Assembly: GCA_963750995.1 (NCBI GenBank)
Contig: CAVVST010000002.1
Location: 992,001-1,056,000 of the forward strand
DNA length: 64,000 bases
DNA from: CAVVST01 sp963750995
GTDB taxonomy: Bacteria; Acidobacteriota; Vicinamibacteria; Vicinamibacterales; UBA2999
Direction: 5' to 3'
Shown: positions 43,577 through 60,564 of the stretch, one piece after another
Position numbering within the stretch: the stretch's first letter is position 1
Layout of the letters: each line of letters starts with the position of its first letter
Notes under the pieces: model-generated
What the model saw: the letters and a program-made list of their open reading frames with translations, nothing else
Told to the model about the DNA's origin: nothing
The model's database searches: none
Translations under genes and position numbers: made by a program

Positions 43577-44578
43577 TTAGACGATCTCTCCAACTCTGGC
43601 GTCAGACGATGTGCTTCTGCCGTACTTGCCGACCAGTCCGGCGACGCATTTCCGAAGGCCCGCTTTCAGGTCCTCCTGGATTTCCCAGAAGATGGTCGGA
43701 ATGTCGTCGACGTCGAACGGCAACTCGGTCCCCTGTCTTGCCGTCAGAATCACTTCCTTGCCGAGCCCCTTCGCGTAACCGACCTCATAGAACACATTCG
43801 GGCTCAATTCGGTGACATCGGCAATGACGAACGCGCTTCTCCGGATGCCGGCCTCGATACGAGGGACAATCCGTTCCAGCGACGTGGACTCATCGGTTCT
43901 GTCGGCTTCGAACTTGAATTCCCGGCAGACTTCCCTGCACGAAGCAAACACGTCGCGAAACTCCCGCTTGAAAGACATGATGACGAACACGTTTCGGGGA
44001 GTGACGAATCGTTCGACGAGACCCACCACCTCGTGCGCGTATTCGGGGATATTGCCTGAGAGCGAGTTGAGCGTTTCATAATCTTCCGCCGCCGTCGGCG
44101 AAGTCTGTCGAAGGCGCTTCAACTCGTGGTTGTAGATCGTCTCACCCGCCCCGCCGAAGCGCGGCACACCCACGATCGGTTTCCTCGCAAAGCTGGCCCA
44201 GTTCTTCGACCAGAACGTGCCGTCACCGCCGGCGACGAACACCGTCGCGTCAGCCAGCTCGATCTGCTCTGGAAGTGTCAATTCCGGGTGATTCATTTGC
44301 CAGTCCGGAAGCGCGGAATACCGGACAGTGCCCAGGGAGTGAATGGGTTTGTCGGTCTTGAGGCAGTAGCTGATGATCTGGCTTCTCGGGTTGCTCGGAT
44401 GTCCTACGAGCCAATCATGTGCAGCGGTGGCGATCTCCTGGTCGAGGGAGCTCCGGCAGCCGTTGAGCAGGACATGGCCCTGTTTCACGATTTCAGCCCC
44501 AAGAGCCGCAACGAATTCCCGGCACAGGTCAGCATCACGAGCTACGTCGCGTAACGAGCCTCCTACGAACACGCGCAT
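43577..44578 (-). CDS. SLOG plus deoxyribosyltransferase/TIR-like fusion protein
   Basis: A 333-residue soluble protein from ATG 44578, chosen because GAGGGG lies eight bases upstream; earlier ATGs lack a site. Residues 1-150 look like a SLOG (LOG-type Rossmann) domain: VFVGGSL, HVLLNGC, VFVAGGDGTFWSKNW and IVGVPRFGGAGE. Residues 196-300 look like a nucleoside 2-deoxyribosyltransferase/TIR-like domain: NVFVIMSFKREFRDVF, RRSAFVIADVTELSPNVFYE and VGYAKGLGKEVILTA, with a candidate catalytic Glu265. In bacteria both domain types occur in nucleotide-signalling and anti-phage systems, sometimes as partners. Here they share one chain. No defence genes flank it. Function is inference. Confidence 0.75.
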   Translation of the reverse strand: MRVFVGGSLRDVARDADLCREFVAALGAEIVKQGHVLLNGCRSSLDQEIATAAHDWLVGHPSNPRSQIISYCLKTDKPIHSLGTVRYSALPDWQMNHPELTLPEQIELADATVFVAGGDGTFWSKNWASFARKPIVGVPRFGGAGETIYNHELKRLRQTSPTAAEDYETLNSLSGNIPEYAHEVVGLVERFVTPRNVFVIMSFKREFRDVFASCREVCREFKFEADRTDESTSLERIVPRIEAGIRRSAFVIADVTELSPNVFYEVGYAKGLGKEVILTARQGTELPFDVDDIPTIFWEIQEDLKAGLRKCVAGLVGKYGRSTSSDARVGEIV

Positions 44579-44676
44579 GGTCGTCATCCCCTCACGGTTA
44601 ATCGACGCTGCGGATCGTATCCGACTCTGCCGGGCCCGATGCAGCCGCAGCGACATGCGATCACGTACAGTGTTCA

Positions 44677-45528
44677 TCAAGTGGTGCTTGCACTTGCTGG
44701 CCAATCACGCTCAGCGCTATTTCGTGTGAAAGCAATCATCGCGTCGACATACGCGTCGGGGTGTGTGGCGTGGGGAATGTGCCCGGCGCCGGAGAATGTA
44801 ACGACCTCTACGTTGGGGAGCACGTCGGCGAGCTTATTGACCACTGGGGCGAAGGTTGGGGGGCTATGATCGCCGGTCGTGAGGAGGCACGGTAGGGGGA
44901 ACGCAGTGATCCATTTGAGATTGAAGGCAAGCTGTTCCGGGTCGTTAGCTTCGTCCAGGAACGTCGGAGCATTTTCGATGAACGCCTGCTGAACGCCTGG
45001 CGCTAGCCGGGCCCAGCTGCCGGGCCCGAGCGCCACGGTCTCGACGAACTGTTCGGCGGCACCGGCATGGTCCCCGGAGGCGATGCGCTGAACAACGCCA
45101 CCGATCCTCGCTCCGACTTCCTCGAGCATTGGCGCCAGAGCGGGCTCCTCGGCGAGCAAGGAGAACAGAGGAGGCTCGTGCGCGATGACTCCTCGGACAA
45201 GATCAGGACGCTCGGCGGCCAGCCGGAGTGTGATCGACGCGCCAAAAGAGTTTCCGGCCACCCACGCCGGCGCGAGTCCCAAATGCTCGATTAACGCCGC
45301 GACATCGGCGACGTCCTCCCGGATGCTACCTTGTCTGGTTGGGCGCTGGCTTTCACTGTGACCGCGCCGGTCATAAGCCAGAACCCGAAACGCCTCAGCC
45401 AAACGTGGCACAACGAGGTCCCAGGCGTGGTGGGAATTCCATGACCCGTGCACTAAGACGAGCGGCACTGCCCCAGCGCCTTGGAGCTCGTAGAAGAGCC
45501 TGACGCCATTCACCTCTGCCGTTGCCAT
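44677..45528 (-). CDS. Alpha/beta hydrolase
   Basis: A 283-residue alpha/beta-fold hydrolase from ATG 45528 (MATAEVNGVRLFYELQGAG). The oxyanion region is LVLVHGSWNSHHAWD, the nucleophile Ser is in WVAGNSFGASITLRL, the acid is in LLTTGDHSPP and the His in FSGAGHIPHATHP. It resembles haloperoxidase/esterase-type members. No signal peptide. It sits upstream of the SLOG-fusion gene on the same strand with about 100 bases between them, so cotranscription is uncertain. Substrate unknown. Confidence 0.86.
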   Translation of the reverse strand: MATAEVNGVRLFYELQGAGAVPLVLVHGSWNSHHAWDLVVPRLAEAFRVLAYDRRGHSESQRPTRQGSIREDVADVAALIEHLGLAPAWVAGNSFGASITLRLAAERPDLVRGVIAHEPPLFSLLAEEPALAPMLEEVGARIGGVVQRIASGDHAGAAEQFVETVALGPGSWARLAPGVQQAFIENAPTFLDEANDPEQLAFNLKWITAFPLPCLLTTGDHSPPTFAPVVNKLADVLPNVEVVTFSGAGHIPHATHPDAYVDAMIAFTRNSAERDWPASASTT

Positions 45529-45649
45529 GCTCACTCCCTGAGGCGCTTACACTCCGCCGCTCGCAGAGCGCCCGGAATTGACGCGTCATGATAATCCGAC
45601 AGCAATTCACAATCTGTCGGCTCACGTCGCGGAGTCCCAGGCGGCGATA

Positions 45650-45684
45650 AGCGGTCCGGCTGAAGCCGGACACTACGTACAAGA
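45650..45684. repeat. REP-like palindrome with CTACGT tail (family D)
   Basis: GTCCGGCTGAAGCCGGAC is a perfect 8-bp hairpin with a two-base loop, followed by ACTACGTAC. It lies between the alpha/beta hydrolase start and the rpoC terminator. Confidence 0.65.
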
Positions 45685-45685
45685 A

Positions 45686-45713
45686 AAAGGGCACGGATGA
45701 ATCCGTGCCCTTT
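45686..45713 (-). terminator. Intrinsic terminator of the rpoBC operon
   Basis: A 13-bp perfect stem (AAAGGGCACGGAT / ATCCGTGCCCTTT, loop of two bases) followed on the minus strand by TTTCTT. It is 50 bases after the rpoC stop. The A-tract on the other side would also let it act on plus-strand transcripts. Confidence 0.88.
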
Positions 45714-45763
45714 CGTTGTGGCCGTCGTGCCGTCGTGGTTCAGACGGCTTCGTGCCTTCGAGC

Positions 45764-54302
<8,539 letters not shown>

Positions 54303-54340
54303 CGGTGGCTGACCCTCGCGGATCGAAAAATCAGGAAAAT

Positions 54341-54444
54341 GCGGCGGGTCCGCTGCGCGGAACCCGCCCTACGTATAGCTAAGACGTGCGTACGCACCCA
54401 TTTGGCGTGCGTCGGCCGGGTTCCGCGAAGCGGACCCGGCGGCG
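54341..54444. repeat. Two palindromes between rplL and rpoB (family D relatives)
   Basis: GGCGGGTCCGCTGCGCGGAACCCGCCCTACGT (about 54341-54373) and CCGGGTTCCGCGAAGCGGACCCGG (about 54417-54440) are two GC-rich hairpins sharing the GGTCCGC/GCGGAACC core, the first with the CTACGT tail. In E. coli an attenuator lies at this point between rplL and rpoB; these hairpins could play that part or be mobile repeats. Confidence 0.65.
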
Positions 54445-54838
54445 TTACTTGATCTCGACCTTGGCGCCGACTTCTTCGAACTTCTTCTTGATCGCCGCCG
54501 CCTCGTCCTTGTTCACGCCTTCCTTCAGCGGCTTCGGGGCGCTCTCGACCAGGTCCTTGGCTTCCTTCAGACCGAGGCTGGTGACCTCGCGGACCACCTT
54601 GATGACCTTGATCTTGTCGGCGCCGACTTCCGTCGAGATTGACGTTGAACTCGGTCTTTTCCTCGGCCGGCGCCGCGGCGGCGCCGGCGCCCGCCGCCAT
54701 GCCCGGCATCGCCATCGGCATCGCGGCCGCGGCGGACACGCCGAGTTCGGACTCGAGCGCCTTGACGAGCTGCGACAGCTCCATGACGCTGATGCCCTTG
54801 ATGTAGTCGATCACCTGCTGCTGATTGAGTTCGGCCAT
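54445..54838 (-). CDS. rplL: 50S ribosomal protein L7/L12, one frameshift
   Basis: Stalk protein that recruits translation factors. ATG 54838 is preceded by GGAGA. The N-terminal dimerisation helices (QQQVIDYIKGISVMELSQLV) and the Ala/Gly/Pro hinge are in one frame. After TEFNVNLD an extra base near 54631 shifts out of frame the C-terminal domain EVGADKIKVIKVVREVTSLG, which ends FEEVGAKVEIK at TAA 54445. Corrected length is 130 residues. The gene is essential, so the break is a sequence error. Confidence 0.95.
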
Positions 54839-54847
54839 TGCTATCTC

Positions 54848-54918
54848 CATCGGCGGACCCGAAGGTCCGCTCTTGCGGTTGCGGGGCTCTCGCCCCTACG
54901 TTGTGTGTAGGGGCGGCC
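54848..54918. repeat. Palindromes between rplJ and rplL (family D)
   Basis: GCGGACCCGAAGGTCCGC (about 54854-54871) and GGGGCTCTCGCCCCTACGTTG (about 54889-54909) are two short hairpins; the second ends in CTACGT and is followed by a near copy GTGTAGGGGC. Together with the pair after rplL they fill the intergenic gaps of this operon. Confidence 0.65.
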
Positions 54919-55455
54919 CTATGCCGCGCCCGCTTCACCCTTCTTTTTCTCCACCTGCACGAGCACCGACATCAGGTCGCGCGGCGCTGCGGCCAGCACC
55001 GCCACGAACTGCTGCATCGGCGCCTGCAGCACGAAGAGCAGCTTCGCGTACAGCTCCGGCTTGCCGGGCAGGCTGGCGAGGTCGGTGACCTCGGCCGGCT
55101 TGATCGCCTGTCCCTGGACGACCGCCGCCTTCACCTTGAGCGCCGGCGCGCCCTTCATGAACGCAGTCAGCGCCTTGGCCAGCGCCACCGCGTCGTCGCT
55201 GGTGTAGGCAATCGCCGTCGTCCCCTCGAAGCTCGCCTCGAGCGACGCCAGCTTGGTGCCCTTGCTCGCCCGCCGCGCGAGCGTGTTCTTCACGACCTTG
55301 TACTGCGCGTGCACGCCGCGGAGCTGGCGACGCAGGTCGGTGACCTGCGGCACGTTCAGTCCCTTGTAGTCCACGACGATCGCCGTGTCGGCCCCTTTGA
55401 ACGCCGCGGCGAGATCCTGGAGCTCCTGTTCTTTCTCCGCTCGTGTGACAGCCAT
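54919..55455 (-). CDS. rplJ: 50S ribosomal protein L10
   Basis: Stalk base protein of 178 residues that holds L7/L12 dimers. The N-terminal RNA-binding domain reads AVTRAEKEQELQDLAAAFKG then IVVDYKGLNVPQVTDLRRQL and YKVVKNTLARRASKGT. The C-terminal helix that anchors L12 is APMQQFVAVLAAAPRDLMSV. It starts nine bases after the rplA stop. The frame is intact. Confidence 0.97.
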   Translation of the reverse strand: MAVTRAEKEQELQDLAAAFKGADTAIVVDYKGLNVPQVTDLRRQLRGVHAQYKVVKNTLARRASKGTKLASLEASFEGTTAIAYTSDDAVALAKALTAFMKGAPALKVKAAVVQGQAIKPAEVTDLASLPGKPELYAKLLFVLQAPMQQFVAVLAAAPRDLMSVLVQVEKKKGEAGAA

Positions 55456-55464
55456 CGGTCCCCC

Positions 55465-56172
55465 CTAGTGCTGCTTAGCCCGCTCATCGATGTGGGCGGT
55501 GTCGATCGCGACGCCCGGCCCCATCGTGGAGGACACGGTGACTGACTTGAGATACCTGCCCTTGGCGGCAGGCGGCTTCGCGCGCACCACGCTGTCGACC
55601 AGGGCGTGCGTGTTCGCCACCAGGTTCTCGGTGGTGAACGACGTCTTGCCCACGGGCGCGTGGATGATCCCGGTCTTGTCGACGCGGAATTCCACCTTGC
55701 CCGCCTTGATCTCCTTGATCGCCTGGGCGACGTTCGGAGTGACGGTGCCGGTCTTCGGGTTCGGCATCAGGCCGCGGGGCCCGAGCACCTTGCCGAGGCG
55801 GCCGACGGCGCGCATCATGTCGGGCGTGGCCACCACCGCGTCGAAGTCGACCCAGCCGCCGAGAATCTTCTCGACCAGCTCGTCGCCGCCGACGTGATCG
55901 GCGCCGGCATCAGCCGCTTCCTTCTGCTTGTCGGCACCGGCAATCGCCAGCACGCGCTTGCTCTTGCCGAGGCCGTGCGGCAGGACGACCGTGCCGCGCA
56001 CCATCTGGTCCGCATGCTTCGGGTCGACGCCGAGCCGCATCGCCAGCTCCACCGTCTCGTCGAACTTGGCGTACTTCACCTTCTGGATCAGGGGAATCGC
56101 CTCCTCGATGGTGTACTGGCGGTCCTGGACCTGCGCCGCCGCCGCCGTGAATTTCTTGCCGTGCTTTGCCAT
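55465..56172 (-). CDS. rplA: 50S ribosomal protein L1
   Basis: 235 residues from ATG 56172 (MAKHGKKFTAAAAQVQDRQY). L1 features are YAKFDETVELAMRLGVDPKH, LPHGLGKSKRVLAIAG, GRLGKVLGPRGLMPNPKTGT and VEFRVDKTGIIHAPVGKTSF. It binds 23S rRNA at the L1 stalk and in many bacteria represses its own rplKA mRNA. The reading frame runs back without a stop into rplK only because rplK is frameshifted; the intervening stretch is a palindromic repeat. Confidence 0.97.
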   Translation of the reverse strand: MAKHGKKFTAAAAQVQDRQYTIEEAIPLIQKVKYAKFDETVELAMRLGVDPKHADQMVRGTVVLPHGLGKSKRVLAIAGADKQKEAADAGADHVGGDELVEKILGGWVDFDAVVATPDMMRAVGRLGKVLGPRGLMPNPKTGTVTPNVAQAIKEIKAGKVEFRVDKTGIIHAPVGKTSFTTENLVANTHALVDSVVRAKPPAAKGRYLKSVTVSSTMGPGVAIDTAHIDERAKQH

Positions 56173-56220
56173 GTGCCTCCTCGTGGTGTTAGCGGACTGC
56201 TCGCAGTCCTCCCACTCGCC

Positions 56221-56291
56221 TGTCAACGCCCAACTCCCAACGACCAAACCCCAATGCGTCTTCGGAGTTGGGCGTTGGGCGTTGGGATTTA
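56221..56291. repeat. Imperfect inverted repeat of CCCAAC units (family C, copy 2)
   Basis: CGCCCAACTCCCAACGACCA on the left faces GGAGTTGGGCGTTGGGCGTT on the right, around a loop with ATGCGTCTTC. It is the same design as 14221-14311 and lies between rplK and rplA. Confidence 0.75.
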
Positions 56292-56715
56292 TCCAACTAC
56301 TTCGATCCCCATTGATCTCGCTGTGCCGCGAACCGTCTTCACCGCCGCCTCGAGATCCTGGCAGTTGAGATCCGGCATCTTCGTCTCTGGCGATGTCCTC
56401 GACCTGCTTGGCGGTGACCGTCCCCACCTTGTTGCGGTTCGGCTCGGCCGACCCCTTGGCCAGGTTGGCGATCTTCTTGAGCAGCACCGACGCCGGCGGC
56501 GTCTTGGTGATGAAGCTGTAGCTGCGATCGGCGTAGACCGTGACGACCACCGGGATGATCAGCCCGTCTTCCTTGGCCGTCTTCGCGTTGAAGTTCTTGC
56601 AGAAATCCATGATGTTCACGCCGTGCGGACCGAGCGCGGTGCCGACCGGCGGCGCGGGCGTCGCCTTACCCGCGGGAATCTGCAGCTTCACCATTGCCTG
56701 AACTTTTTTCGCCAT
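56289..56715 (-). CDS. rplK: 50S ribosomal protein L11, one frameshift
   Basis: GTPase-centre protein of 141 residues when corrected. The N-terminal domain (KLQIPAGKATPAPPVGTALG then PHGVNIMDFCKNFNAKT) and ITKTPPASVLLKKIANLAKG are in one frame. After VEDIARD an extra base near 56383 breaks KMPDLNCQDLEAAVKTVRGT, which ends RSMGIEVVG at TAA 56289. Uncorrected, the frame runs on to fuse with rplA. The break is certainly a sequence error. Confidence 0.95.
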
Positions 56716-56725
56716 TTGCCTTACG

Positions 56726-56794
56726 CCCCGGCGGGTTCGCCTTCGGCGGAACCAGCCCTACCTACGTGGGCCGGGTTCCGCGCAGCGGACCCGG
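56726..56794. repeat. Two palindromes between nusG and rplK (family D relatives)
   Basis: CCGGCGGGTTCGCCTTCGG and GCCGGGTTCCGCGCAGCGGACCCGGC are GC-rich hairpins separated by CCTACCTACGTG. The second matches the one after rplL almost base for base. Confidence 0.65.
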
Positions 56795-57337
56795 CTAAAT
56801 CTTCTCCACCTGTAAGAAATCCAATTCGACCGGCGTCGCGCGGCCGAAGATCGTCACCATCACCTTCAGCGTGTTCTTGTCGAGGTTCACCTCGTCCACC
56901 ACGCCGTTGAAGCTGGTAAACGGACCCTCGTTGATCCGCACGTGATCGCCCTTGTCGAAGCTGTACTTCGGCTTCGGCTTCTCCGCCGCCGTCTTGACCT
57001 GGTCGAGAATCTGCTCGACCTCTTCCTTGCTCAGCGGCGTCGGCTTGCTGCCGGCGCCGACGAACCCGGTTACCTTCGGCGTGTTCTTCACCACGTGCCA
57101 CGCATGGTCGGACATGTTCATCTCGACCAGGATGTAGCCAGGGAAGAACCGTTTCGGCGTCACGACCTTGCGGCCGCTGCGCATCTCGACCACGTCCTCG
57201 GTCGGGATGAGAATTTCGCCGATCTCGTTCTGCAGCCCGTACGCCTGCACCCGCTGGGCGAGCGATTCGGCCACCTTCTTCTCGAACCCCGAGTAGGTGT
57301 GGACGATGTACCAGTTCTTGGTCGCGACGTCGGTCAT
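56795..57337 (-). CDS. nusG: Transcription termination/antitermination factor NusG
   Basis: 180 residues from ATG 57337. The NGN domain (NWYIVHTYSGFEKKVAESLA, IPTEDVVEMRSGRKV, KRFFPGYILVEMNM, VTGFVGAGSKPTPLS) is followed by a KOW domain (FDKGDHVRINEGPFTSFNGV) and an ELDFLQVEKI ending. It binds the RNA polymerase clamp helices and links to ribosomes or Rho. The start overlaps the secE stop as TAATG. Longer in-frame starts are rejected because they would run into secE. Confidence 0.97.
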   Translation of the reverse strand: MTDVATKNWYIVHTYSGFEKKVAESLAQRVQAYGLQNEIGEILIPTEDVVEMRSGRKVVTPKRFFPGYILVEMNMSDHAWHVVKNTPKVTGFVGAGSKPTPLSKEEVEQILDQVKTAAEKPKPKYSFDKGDHVRINEGPFTSFNGVVDEVNLDKNTLKVMVTIFGRATPVELDFLQVEKI

Positions 57338-57597
57338 TACGCTCCGGCCCGCCGGAAGATCCACTGCACGATACGATCGAACGCCACGTCGAGTCCCCAC
57401 AGGTAGACGCCGAAGAACGTCGACGTCAGGATCACGACCAGCGTCGTCGCGTAGACTTCGCGGCGCGAGGGCCACGTCACGCGCCGGGTTTCGTTGCGCA
57501 CCTCGGTGAAGAAGTTGCGGGTGTTCTCCAACCACCCGCGAATTCCTCCCTCGGCGGTCCGAACCGGCGCGGATTTGACTTGCTCAAGGGTGCTCAT
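57337..57597 (-). CDS. secE: Preprotein translocase subunit SecE
   Basis: 86 residues. The amphipathic helix is NTRNFFTEVRNETRRVTWPS (the conserved VTWPS motif) and one membrane helix follows (TTLVVILTSTFFGVYLWGL). It clamps SecY in the membrane. Position between tRNA-Trp and nusG is the usual one. The stop overlaps nusG as TAATG. Confidence 0.97.
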   Translation of the reverse strand: MSTLEQVKSAPVRTAEGGIRGWLENTRNFFTEVRNETRRVTWPSRREVYATTLVVILTSTFFGVYLWGLDVAFDRIVQWIFRRAGA

Positions 57598-57625
57598 AAA
57601 TCACAACTGCAAATCACAAATTGCC

Positions 57626-57701
57626 TGGCAGGTGAGGAGGGACTCGAACCCCCAGCCCCCGGTTTTGGAGACCGGTGCTCTACCAGTTGAGCTACTCACC
57701 T
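57626..57701 (-). tRNA. tRNA-Trp (CCA)
   Basis: A clover-leaf with acceptor AGGTGAG/CTCACCT, D-arm GCTCAACTGGTAGAGC, anticodon loop CTCCAAA (anticodon CCA) and T-arm GGGGGTTCGAGTCCCTCC. The discriminator is G and the 3' CCA is encoded. It is the tRNA normally found before secE-nusG in many bacteria. Confidence 0.97.
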
Positions 57702-57716
57702 AAATCTCCAATGCAT

Positions 57717-57791
57717 TGTCGAATTGACGAATTTACGAAATGGACGAATCGCAACTCCGTCAATCCGTAAGTTCGTCAATTCGTCAATTAC
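57717..57791. repeat. AATTGACG-type inverted repeat (family A, copy 3)
   Basis: GTCGAATTGACGAATTTACG on the left faces CAATCCGTAAGTTCGTCAAT and TCGTCAATTAC on the right. It lies between rpmG and tRNA-Trp and its right end touches the rpmG stop codon. Confidence 0.8.
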
Positions 57792-57937
57792 TTCGTCTCT
57801 TTATGCGCCGTGTGCTTCCGGCAGAAGCGACAGTACTTACTGAACTCGATTCGCTCCGTCGTCTTCTTCTTGTTCTTCGTCGTGCTGTAGTTCCGGCGCT
57901 TACAGTCGCCGCACGCGAGATGAATGATGTCTCTCAT
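57788..57937 (-). CDS. rpmG: 50S ribosomal protein L33, zinc-binding form
   Basis: 49 residues: MRDIIHLACGDCKRRNYSTT, then KNKKKTTERIEFSKYCRFCR and KHTAHKETK, between ATG 57937 and TAA 57788. The two CxxC pairs (Cys9/Cys12 and Cys36/Cys39) mark the zinc form of L33. Its place between tuf and secE is common in bacteria. Confidence 0.96.
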   Translation of the reverse strand: MRDIIHLACGDCKRRNYSTTKNKKKTTERIEFSKYCRFCRKHTAHKETK

Positions 57938-58005
57938 GATTCTTGATTTCTGATTTGCGATTTGTGAATTGCCGAATCACAAATCACGAATCGCTAAATC
58001 ACCAA
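57938..58005. repeat. AAATCACAAATC-type inverted repeat (family B)
   Basis: TTGATTTCTGATTTGCGATT and TGTGAATTGCC on the left face GAATCACAAATCACGAATCG on the right. A half copy (AAATCACAACTGCAAATCAC) lies at 57597-57626. AT-rich, between tuf and rpmG. It resembles family A in design but not in sequence. Confidence 0.65.
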
Positions 58006-59205
<1,200 letters not shown>

Positions 59206-59239
59206 GAGTGCGCTCGCTCTTCTGGTTGAAACTGCGTTC

Positions 59240-59315
<76 letters not shown>

Positions 59316-59324
59316 CCGAAAGTC

Positions 59325-59399
59325 TGGAGCGGGAGACGGGGATCGAACCCGCGACCAACAGCTTGGAAGGCTGTGACTCTACCACTGAGTTACTCCCGC
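59325..59399 (-). tRNA. tRNA-Gly (TCC)
   Basis: 75 nt with encoded CCA. Acceptor GCGGGAG/CTCCCGC, anticodon loop CTTCCAA with anticodon TCC, T-arm GCGGGTTCGATCCCCGT. Equivalent to glyT. Confidence 0.97.
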
Positions 59400-59435
59400 C
59401 CATGCCCCGCTGCCTGACTGCTCGCTGCCGACGTA

Positions 59436-59522
59436 TGGTGGGGAGGGGAGGGTTCGAACCTCCGTAGCCACTAGGGCGGCAGATTTACAGTCTGCTGCGA
59501 TTGACCGCTCCGCCACCTCCCC
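59436..59522 (-). tRNA. tRNA-Tyr (GTA)
   Basis: 87 nt with encoded CCA and a long variable arm. Acceptor GGGGAGG/CCTCCCC, anticodon loop CTGTAAA with anticodon GTA, variable arm GCCCTAGTGGC, T-arm GGAGGTTCGAACCTCC. Equivalent to tyrU. Confidence 0.97.
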
Positions 59523-59530
59523 GAACGAAT

Positions 59531-59625
59531 CCATTTACGAACTGACGGATTTACGAATTGACGGATTGCACGCGATCGGAAATTCGCACTGCGTCAATTC
59601 GGAAATTCGTCAATTTTCTTATTGG
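59531..59625. repeat. AATTGACG-type inverted repeat (family A, copy 4)
   Basis: TTTACGAACTGACGGATTTA and CGAATTGACGGATTG on the left face GCGTCAATTCGGAAATTCGT on the right around a GC-richer loop. It separates the tRNA-Thr(TGT) and tRNA-Tyr genes. Confidence 0.8.
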
Positions 59626-59675
59626 AGTATCCGTGTAATCGGCGCTTCCCGTGAATTGCGGCGAGGACGACCCGG

Positions 59676-59752
59676 TGGAGCTGGCGGAGGGATTTGAACC
59701 CCCGACCGGCTGATTACAAATCAGCTGCTCTACCGGACTGAGCTACGCCAGC
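59676..59752 (-). tRNA. tRNA-Thr (TGT)
   Basis: 77 nt with encoded CCA. Acceptor GCTGGCG/CGCCAGC, anticodon loop TTTGTAA with anticodon TGT, T-arm CGGGGGTTCAAATCCCTCC. First of the four tRNAs, equivalent to thrU. Confidence 0.97.
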
Positions 59753-59766
59753 CAGACAAAGGGCAG

Positions 59767-59796
59767 ATAATAGCACTTCCCGTGCCAGCGGGGCAA
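59767..59796 (-). promoter_or_regulatory. Sigma-70 type promoter for the tRNA-tuf operon
   Basis: On the minus strand TTGCCC (59796-59791) and TATTAT (59772-59767) are 18 bases apart, with the first tRNA beginning 14 bases after the -10 box. It lies in the 71-base gap between the rlmB stop and tRNA-Thr(TGT). This is the clearest promoter in the window and would drive the tRNA-tuf and perhaps secE-nusG-rpl genes. Confidence 0.75.
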
Positions 59797-59823
59797 GGCC
59801 TTCCGACAGTGGTTGAGCACCCG

Positions 59824-60564
59824 CTAGTCGCCATCTCTGCCGTAAGTAAGGCAGGCACGGCGCTGGCGGACCGCTTCAAACAGTGTAACCCCCGCCGCAA
59901 CGGACACATTGAGGCTCTGGACGTGTCCCTGCATGGGGATCGCCGCCAGCCGATCGCATCGTTCGCGCACCAGGCGTCTCAATCCGGACCCTTCGGCCCC
60001 GAGAACGATGGCCGTCGGCACGGTGTAATCAACGGCGTCGTACGACGTATCCGCGCTGCCGTCCAGACCGACGGTCCAAACGCCCGCATCCTTCAACTCC
60101 TCGACCGCCCGGGCAATGTTCACGACTTCTGCAATGCGGACGTGGGCGACGGCGCCGGCCGACGCTTTCGCGGCGGCGCCATCCAGCGCCGCGGCTCGCC
60201 GGCTCTGGCGGATGACACCATCGACGCCAGCCGCATCGGCAGTCCGGAGGATGGCGCCCACGTTGTGGGGATCCTCGATGCTGTCGAGCACGACCAGGAG
60301 CGGAGTCCCCGCGGCGCCGCGAACCAGATCCTCAACGCTGTAGCTTGCGGCCTCCTCGACGTCCGCCACGACGCCCTGGTGGACGCCGCGACGCGCCTCG
60401 CGCTCGAGCGTGTCCGCCGGCACTCGCCGTGTCGGCACACCGCGCTCCCGAGCCAGCTTCATGACGTCGGCGAGGCGTCCGCCGGCACGGTCGGCGACGC
60501 GGACTTCCTTTACCCGTCCCGCGCGCAGCGCCTCCAGCACGGGATTGATGCCGTAGATGATCAC
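59824..60564 (-). CDS. rlmB: 23S rRNA (guanosine-2'-O-)-methyltransferase, SpoU/TrmH family
   Basis: 246 residues. A substrate-binding domain (MIIYGINPVLEALRAGRVKE) is followed by a knotted SPOUT domain with the three family motifs: LDSIEDPHNVGAILRTADAA, VLGAEGSGLRRLVRERCD and IPMQGHVQSLNVSVAAGV. RlmB modifies G2251 of 23S rRNA; a sister TrmH-family enzyme cannot be excluded. The start overlaps the gltX stop as ATGA, so it is cotranslated with gltX. Confidence 0.93.
   Translation of the reverse strand: MIIYGINPVLEALRAGRVKEVRVADRAGGRLADVMKLARERGVPTRRVPADTLEREARRGVHQGVVADVEEAASYSVEDLVRGAAGTPLLVVLDSIEDPHNVGAILRTADAAGVDGVIRQSRRAAALDGAAAKASAGAVAHVRIAEVVNIARAVEELKDAGVWTVGLDGSADTSYDAVDYTVPTAIVLGAEGSGLRRLVRERCDRLAAIPMQGHVQSLNVSVAAGVTLFEAVRQRRACLTYGRDGD

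Noticed and set aside
54341..54444. Riboswitch or ribosomal-protein leader between rplL and rpoB
   Set aside because: The structure consists of two simple hairpins shared with other intergenic gaps, which fits a repeat family better than a regulated leader.
55465..56715. Apparent L11-L1 fusion protein of 416 residues
   Set aside because: Both proteins are normal separate genes; the join comes from one extra base in rplK and runs through a palindromic repeat.
57717..58005. Origin-like or AT-rich replication element near rpmG
   Set aside because: No DnaA-box cluster; the AT-richness comes from two hairpin repeat families.
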